The notes beneath the pieces are model-generated. The model worked only from the letters and a program-made list of their open reading frames with translations, searched no databases and had not been told where the DNA came from. The position numbers and the translations under genes are program-made. This document shows, piece after piece, positions 14,013-16,891 of a stretch of DNA of 16,891 nt. Numbering within the stretch: position 1 is the first letter of the stretch; each line of letters begins with the position of its first letter. The DNA comes from an uncultured Acidimicrobiaceae bacterium (GTDB lineage Bacteria; Actinomycetota; Acidimicrobiia; Acidimicrobiales; Bog-793), in contig CAIVND010000184.1 of assembly GCA_903907185.1 (NCBI GenBank), positions 1-16,891 on the forward strand, written 5' to 3'.

Positions 14013-15206
14013 ATGAAGTCCGTCAGTCTTGTCGGATCGACAGGGTCCATCGGGACGCAGGCGATCGATGTCATCTCACGTCGTCCTGACCTTTACCGTG
14101 TGCAGGCGATCGGCGCTTACTCCTCGGTCGATCTGCTCGTCGAACAGGCGAATGCTCTTCGTCCAGAGGTCGTAGCACTTGGTGATGAATCGAAAGCGGC
14201 CCTCCTTGTCGGACGTCTACCCGCTGGCACGACGCTTGTCACCGGTGCAACATCGTTCGCGGAGATCGCGAGTGTTGGTGACGTAGTCGTAAACGGTGTA
14301 GTTGGATTCGCGGGGTTGTCGGTAACTGTCGCGGCACTGCGATCTGGTCGTCGACTCGCTCTTGCAAATAAAGAGTCACTCATCGCGGCGGCTCCAGTTG
14401 TGCAACGTGCTCGAGCAACAAAGGGAGCGGAGATCGTTCCCGTCGATTCGGAGCACTGTGCCATCCACCAGTGCCTCGGTCAACATAATCACCGCTTCGA
14501 GGTTGAGAGCGCGGACGATTTTCTCGTCGCTCCGCCTCAACTCCGTCGCATGTTGCTTACCGCGTCGGGAGGGCCATTTCGAAATCGAACGAGAGAGGAG
14601 CTCTCTCGAGTCACCGTCAACGAAGCACTGGCACACCCAACTTGGAAGATGGGCCCAAAGATCACCATCGACTCCTCGACGTTGATGAATAAGGGTCTTG
14701 AGGTCATCGAGGCACACGAACTCTTTGGTGTGGACTACGACAAGATTGAGGTCGTGGTGCACCCACAGTCGATCGTCCACTCGATGGTTGAGTGGTCTGA
14801 TGGGGCTACCATCTGCCAGCTCTCTTACCCTGATATGCGACTGCCGATCGGTTATGCGCTTGCCTATCCCGATCGCTTTCCCGAAGAGTTTGGCGCACTT
14901 GATTGGACGACCCTTGGACAGTTGGATTTTGCCTCGCCCGATCGAGCGACCTTCCGCTGTCTTGATCTTGCCTATGCCGCTGGCCGTCAGGGTGGCTCCG
15001 CACCAGCCTGGTTGAGTGCAGCAAATGAGGTGGCGGTCGAAGCGTTCCTCGAGGGGCGGATCGGCTGGACCGTGATCGCCGATATCGTCGAAGAGACCAT
15101 GCAGAGACACCGAGCCACCGAGCTCGTTGAGGTTGATGATGTGTTGTCAGCAGATGCAGAGGCGAGAACGGTTGCTCGCGATGTCGCGCTCGCGACGATT
15201 CACTAA
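14013..15206 (+). CDS. dxr: 1-deoxy-D-xylulose 5-phosphate reductoisomerase
   Basis: Dxr converts 1-deoxyxylulose 5-phosphate to methylerythritol 4-phosphate with NADPH, the committed step of the MEP isoprenoid pathway and the fosmidomycin target. The 397-residue protein has the NADPH motif GSTGSIG at 8-14, LALANKESLI near 115-124, VDSEHCAIHQCL with metal ligands Asp145 and Glu147, TASGGPFR at 183-190, and MGPKITIDSSTLMNKGLE with the third ligand Glu230. The C-terminal helical domain is complete. The ATG at 14013 lies only seven codons before GSTGSIG, as expected. It has no Shine-Dalgarno, but TAGGGT lies six bases upstream. rseP follows after 50 bases, and ispG of the same pathway lies beyond that. 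Confidence 0.96.
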   Translation: MKSVSLVGSTGSIGTQAIDVISRRPDLYRVQAIGAYSSVDLLVEQANALRPEVVALGDESKAALLVGRLPAGTTLVTGATSFAEIASVGDVVVNGVVGFAGLSVTVAALRSGRRLALANKESLIAAAPVVQRARATKGAEIVPVDSEHCAIHQCLGQHNHRFEVESADDFLVAPPQLRRMLLTASGGPFRNRTREELSRVTVNEALAHPTWKMGPKITIDSSTLMNKGLEVIEAHELFGVDYDKIEVVVHPQSIVHSMVEWSDGATICQLSYPDMRLPIGYALAYPDRFPEEFGALDWTTLGQLDFASPDRATFRCLDLAYAAGRQGGSAPAWLSAANEVAVEAFLEGRIGWTVIADIVEETMQRHRATELVEVDDVLSADAEARTVARDVALATIH

Positions 15207-15256
15207 CAACAACGACTAAGGCCAAGATCGATGCACGGCAATATTGGGAGCAGACG

Positions 15257-16597
15257 ATGAGCGACACCGGCGAGACTGGATCAAAGACGCTTTCGGTCGA
15301 GCAAAAGTCGATGTTTCGACTTGCTGCGATCATCTTTGGTTCCATCGCGCTTGCGACGATCTTCGATGGTTTTTCGGTGCTCATTGTTGTCCTTGCCCTC
15401 GTCACCATGGTGATGCTGCACGAGTTTGGTCATTTCATCACCGCCAAGCTTTCGGGGATGAAGGTGACAGAGTTCTTTTTGGGATTCGGACCCCGTCTGT
15501 GGTCGATACGACGCGGCGAGACCGAGTACGGCATCAAGCTCATCCCCGCGGGTGGCTATGTCCGAATTGTCGGTATGAGTCCGAGCGAGGTCGTCGCCCC
15601 CGAGGACGAGGCAAGGAGCTTCCGGCAGGCAACCTTTCCCCGCAGGGTGCTCGTCGCAGTCGCCGGCTCGTTCATGCACATCGTGATGGCTTTCGTACTT
15701 CTGTTCGCGCTCTTTGCCTTTTCTGGTTTTCCAACTCCAAAGACGGCATACGTCACGAGTCTCACGAACTTTGTCGGAGTAAAGTCACCAGCGATCAGTG
15801 GCGGGATGCGTCCCGGTGACAAATTTGTTTCGATTAATGGTCACACCTTTTCAGACCCTTTGACGGTGAGTAGCTACATAACCGCTCGGCCTGGAGTCCC
15901 TCTCAACGTTGTGGTGTCGCGCAATGGACGCCTTGTCCATCTCCTCGTGCGACCGGACGACCGACGCGACGTCAAGGTCGCAACCACGAAGGGTCCGCAG
16001 CCACTTGCAAAGGCGTCGGCGAAGCCAAGTGGTGTGATCGGGGTGGGCATCGGCTTCTTGACCGCAAATATGACGACGAATCCAATCATTGCTGTTCAGC
16101 GCGCCGGCTCAATGTTGGTCTCAGTAACGGGGCAAACGTTCTCCGGCATGGCACAGGTATTTTCCATCCACGGGCTAAGTTCGTTCACCCACAGTGTCGT
16201 AACAGCGGGCCAACACTCACAGACTTCCTCTACTTCCTCGTCATTCTCCTCGTCCTCAACTAGTTCGAACTCAAGCGAGCAGCTGCTCTCGATCTATGGA
16301 GCGGTACAGATCGGGGCGCACTACCTGCACCAAAATGTCTCCGTACTGCTCTACCTGCTCGTGGCGATCAATCTTTTCGTCGGATTTATCAACCTCTTCC
16401 CGATGCTCCCGCTCGATGGCGGCCACGTGGTTGTTGCGGTCTATGAGCGCATCCGCTCGCGACGGGGCAACCGTTACCATGCCGATGTCAACAAGCTCGC
16501 CCCCGTTATTGTGCTCTTTGTTGCCTTCATCTTGATCATGGGACTCGGCGCGCTCTACGCCAATATCGTTGATCCTGTGTCACTTACTGGTCGCTAG
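15257..16597 (+). CDS. rseP: Site-2 intramembrane zinc metalloprotease (RseP/Rip1 family)
   Basis: This protease family cuts membrane-embedded regulators such as anti-sigma factors after a first cut outside the membrane. In Mycobacterium the orthologue Rip1 sits at the same place between dxr and ispG. The 446-residue protein has two hydrophobic segments at about 21-55 with the active-site HEFGH (55-59) and ligands His55, Glu56 and His59. Next come EFFLGFGPRLW, GYVRIVGM, a further membrane helix at about 130-156, a PDZ domain at about 165-235 (PAISGGMRPGDKFVSING), and C-terminal helices with NLFPMLPLDGGH (379-390, third zinc ligand Asp387). An oddity is a Ser-rich stretch at about 320-341 between the PDZ part and the LDG helix. 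The start ATG 15257 has GGGAG six bases upstream. Confidence 0.95.
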   Translation: MSDTGETGSKTLSVEQKSMFRLAAIIFGSIALATIFDGFSVLIVVLALVTMVMLHEFGHFITAKLSGMKVTEFFLGFGPRLWSIRRGETEYGIKLIPAGGYVRIVGMSPSEVVAPEDEARSFRQATFPRRVLVAVAGSFMHIVMAFVLLFALFAFSGFPTPKTAYVTSLTNFVGVKSPAISGGMRPGDKFVSINGHTFSDPLTVSSYITARPGVPLNVVVSRNGRLVHLLVRPDDRRDVKVATTKGPQPLAKASAKPSGVIGVGIGFLTANMTTNPIIAVQRAGSMLVSVTGQTFSGMAQVFSIHGLSSFTHSVVTAGQHSQTSSTSSSFSSSSTSSNSSEQLLSIYGAVQIGAHYLHQNVSVLLYLLVAINLFVGFINLFPMLPLDGGHVVVAVYERIRSRRGNRYHADVNKLAPVIVLFVAFILIMGLGALYANIVDPVSLTGR

Positions 16598-16648
16598 GGG
16601 TAGTTCAGCCGTTCATCTTGGCGGCGGCGCACGTTGACTTGGTCGCCC

Positions 16649-16654
16649 TAGGAT
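16649..16654 (+). promoter_or_regulatory. Candidate -10 element (TAGGAT) of ispG
   Basis: TAGGAT lies 49 bases before the ispG start, in the 106-base gap after rseP. Transcription would begin near 16661, right at the base of a hairpin. A TTGACT at 16634-16639 is too close (9-base spacer) to be its -35. Confidence 0.3.
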
Positions 16655-16661
16655 AGGGAGA

Positions 16662-16687
16662 GGTCTCGTCGGTGGCGACGATCGACC
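16662..16687 (+). promoter_or_regulatory. Hairpin directly upstream of the ispG Shine-Dalgarno
   Basis: TCGTCG (16666-16671) pairs with CGACGA (16676-16681) around a GTGG loop. After a two-base bulge, GGTC (16662-16665) pairs with GACC (16684-16687). The Shine-Dalgarno GAGGAGGT starts at the very next base (16688). Such a 5' hairpin could protect the RNA or tune translation. Confidence 0.45.
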
Positions 16688-16703
16688 GAGGAGGTAGTCC
16701 CAG

Positions 16704-16891
16704 ATGGCCGAAGCCGTCAAGCTTTCAGATCGACGTAAGACCCGTCAGATCATGGTTGGCAAGGTTCCGATCGGCGGCGACGCTCCCATTGCGGTGCAGT
16801 CGATGACGACAACGAAGACCGCAGATGTCGATGGCACGCTGGCACAGATCTACGCGCTCGCGGCGGCTGGAGCGGACATCGTTCGCTGTAC
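16704..16891 (+). CDS. ispG: 4-hydroxy-3-methylbut-2-enyl diphosphate synthase, N-terminal part
   Basis: IspG (GcpE) is the iron-sulfur enzyme that converts methylerythritol cyclodiphosphate to HMBPP, the penultimate step of the MEP pathway. Only the first 62 residues are in the window. They show the family start TRQIMVGKVPIGGDAPIAVQ, then SMTTTKTADVDGTLAQI and AAAGADIVRC, matching the strand-helix pattern of the TIM-barrel domain. The 4Fe-4S cysteines lie beyond the window. ATG 16704 has a strong Shine-Dalgarno (GAGGAGGT, 16688-16695) eight bases upstream. dxr of the same pathway is two genes upstream, the usual actinobacterial order dxr-rseP-ispG. Confidence 0.95.
   Translation, partial: MAEAVKLSDRRKTRQIMVGKVPIGGDAPIAVQSMTTTKTADVDGTLAQIYALAAAGADIVRC

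Noticed and set aside
14376..15110. 244-codon minus-strand ORF
   Set aside because: Antisense shadow of dxr, which has all its catalytic motifs.
1..16891. tRNA, rRNA, CRISPR, insertion sequence, dif or attachment sites
   Set aside because: None was seen on either strand by eye. The short repeats present are protein-coding or hairpins described above.

Overview
The window looks like a chromosomal, housekeeping-rich segment of an actinobacterium, most likely of the class Acidimicrobiia (inference). The reasons are moderately high GC, frequent GTG and TTG starts, a class II (Mycobacterium-type) DAHP synthase, an MtrA-MtrB-LpqB-like signalling operon, the actinobacterial order rpsB-tsf-pyrH-frr-cdsA-dxr-rseP-ispG, and a secreted protein with YGDA/GYW repeats and Thr-rich linkers of the kind common in Acidimicrobiia.

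Layout. 1-309 is the C-terminal end of a luciferase-like (probably F420-dependent) oxidoreductase. 336-611 is a decayed fragment related to the C-terminal end of DUF6036-like nucleotidyltransferase-fold proteins. 4008-647 on the minus strand is a two-gene operon: class II DAHP synthase, then a secreted 656-residue protein made of a signal peptide, a Thr-rich linker, six 42-residue repeats and a GH25-like domain. Divergent from it run nadD and rsfS (4110-5144, plus strand), possibly led by a 10-codon upstream ORF whose stop overlaps the nadD start. 8024-5203 on the minus strand encodes an OmpR-type response regulator, its histidine kinase and a GerMN lipoprotein. This is the MtrA-MtrB-LpqB arrangement, but the lipoprotein is a short version without the beta-propeller. 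Divergent from it is xerC. From 9157 to the end of the window, on the plus strand, runs the translation and isoprenoid/membrane cluster: rpsB, tsf, pyrH, frr (overlapping by 1-4 nt), then cdsA, dxr, rseP and the start of ispG.

How they work together. rpsB, tsf and frr supply ribosome assembly, elongation and recycling, and pyrH supplies UDP for nucleotides and cell-wall precursors. cdsA makes CDP-diacylglycerol, while dxr and ispG are two steps of the MEP isoprenoid pathway. rseP is a site-2 intramembrane protease. nadD and rsfS provide NAD synthesis and ribosome silencing. The Mtr-like operon probably senses the state of the cell envelope.

No mobile element, CRISPR array, tRNA or rRNA was seen, and there is no clear candidate for an entirely new system. 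The most interesting material is regulatory. There are perfect 10-bp hairpins in the rpsB leader and between frr and cdsA, and a hairpin next to the ispG Shine-Dalgarno. A -10-like hexamer recurs 6-7 nt before start codons and suggests leaderless transcripts. A 10-bp-spaced direct repeat lies upstream of mtrA. The protein-level oddities are the stripped-down LpqB, the roughly 260-residue acidic extension of CdsA, and the repeat protein coupled to DAHP synthase.
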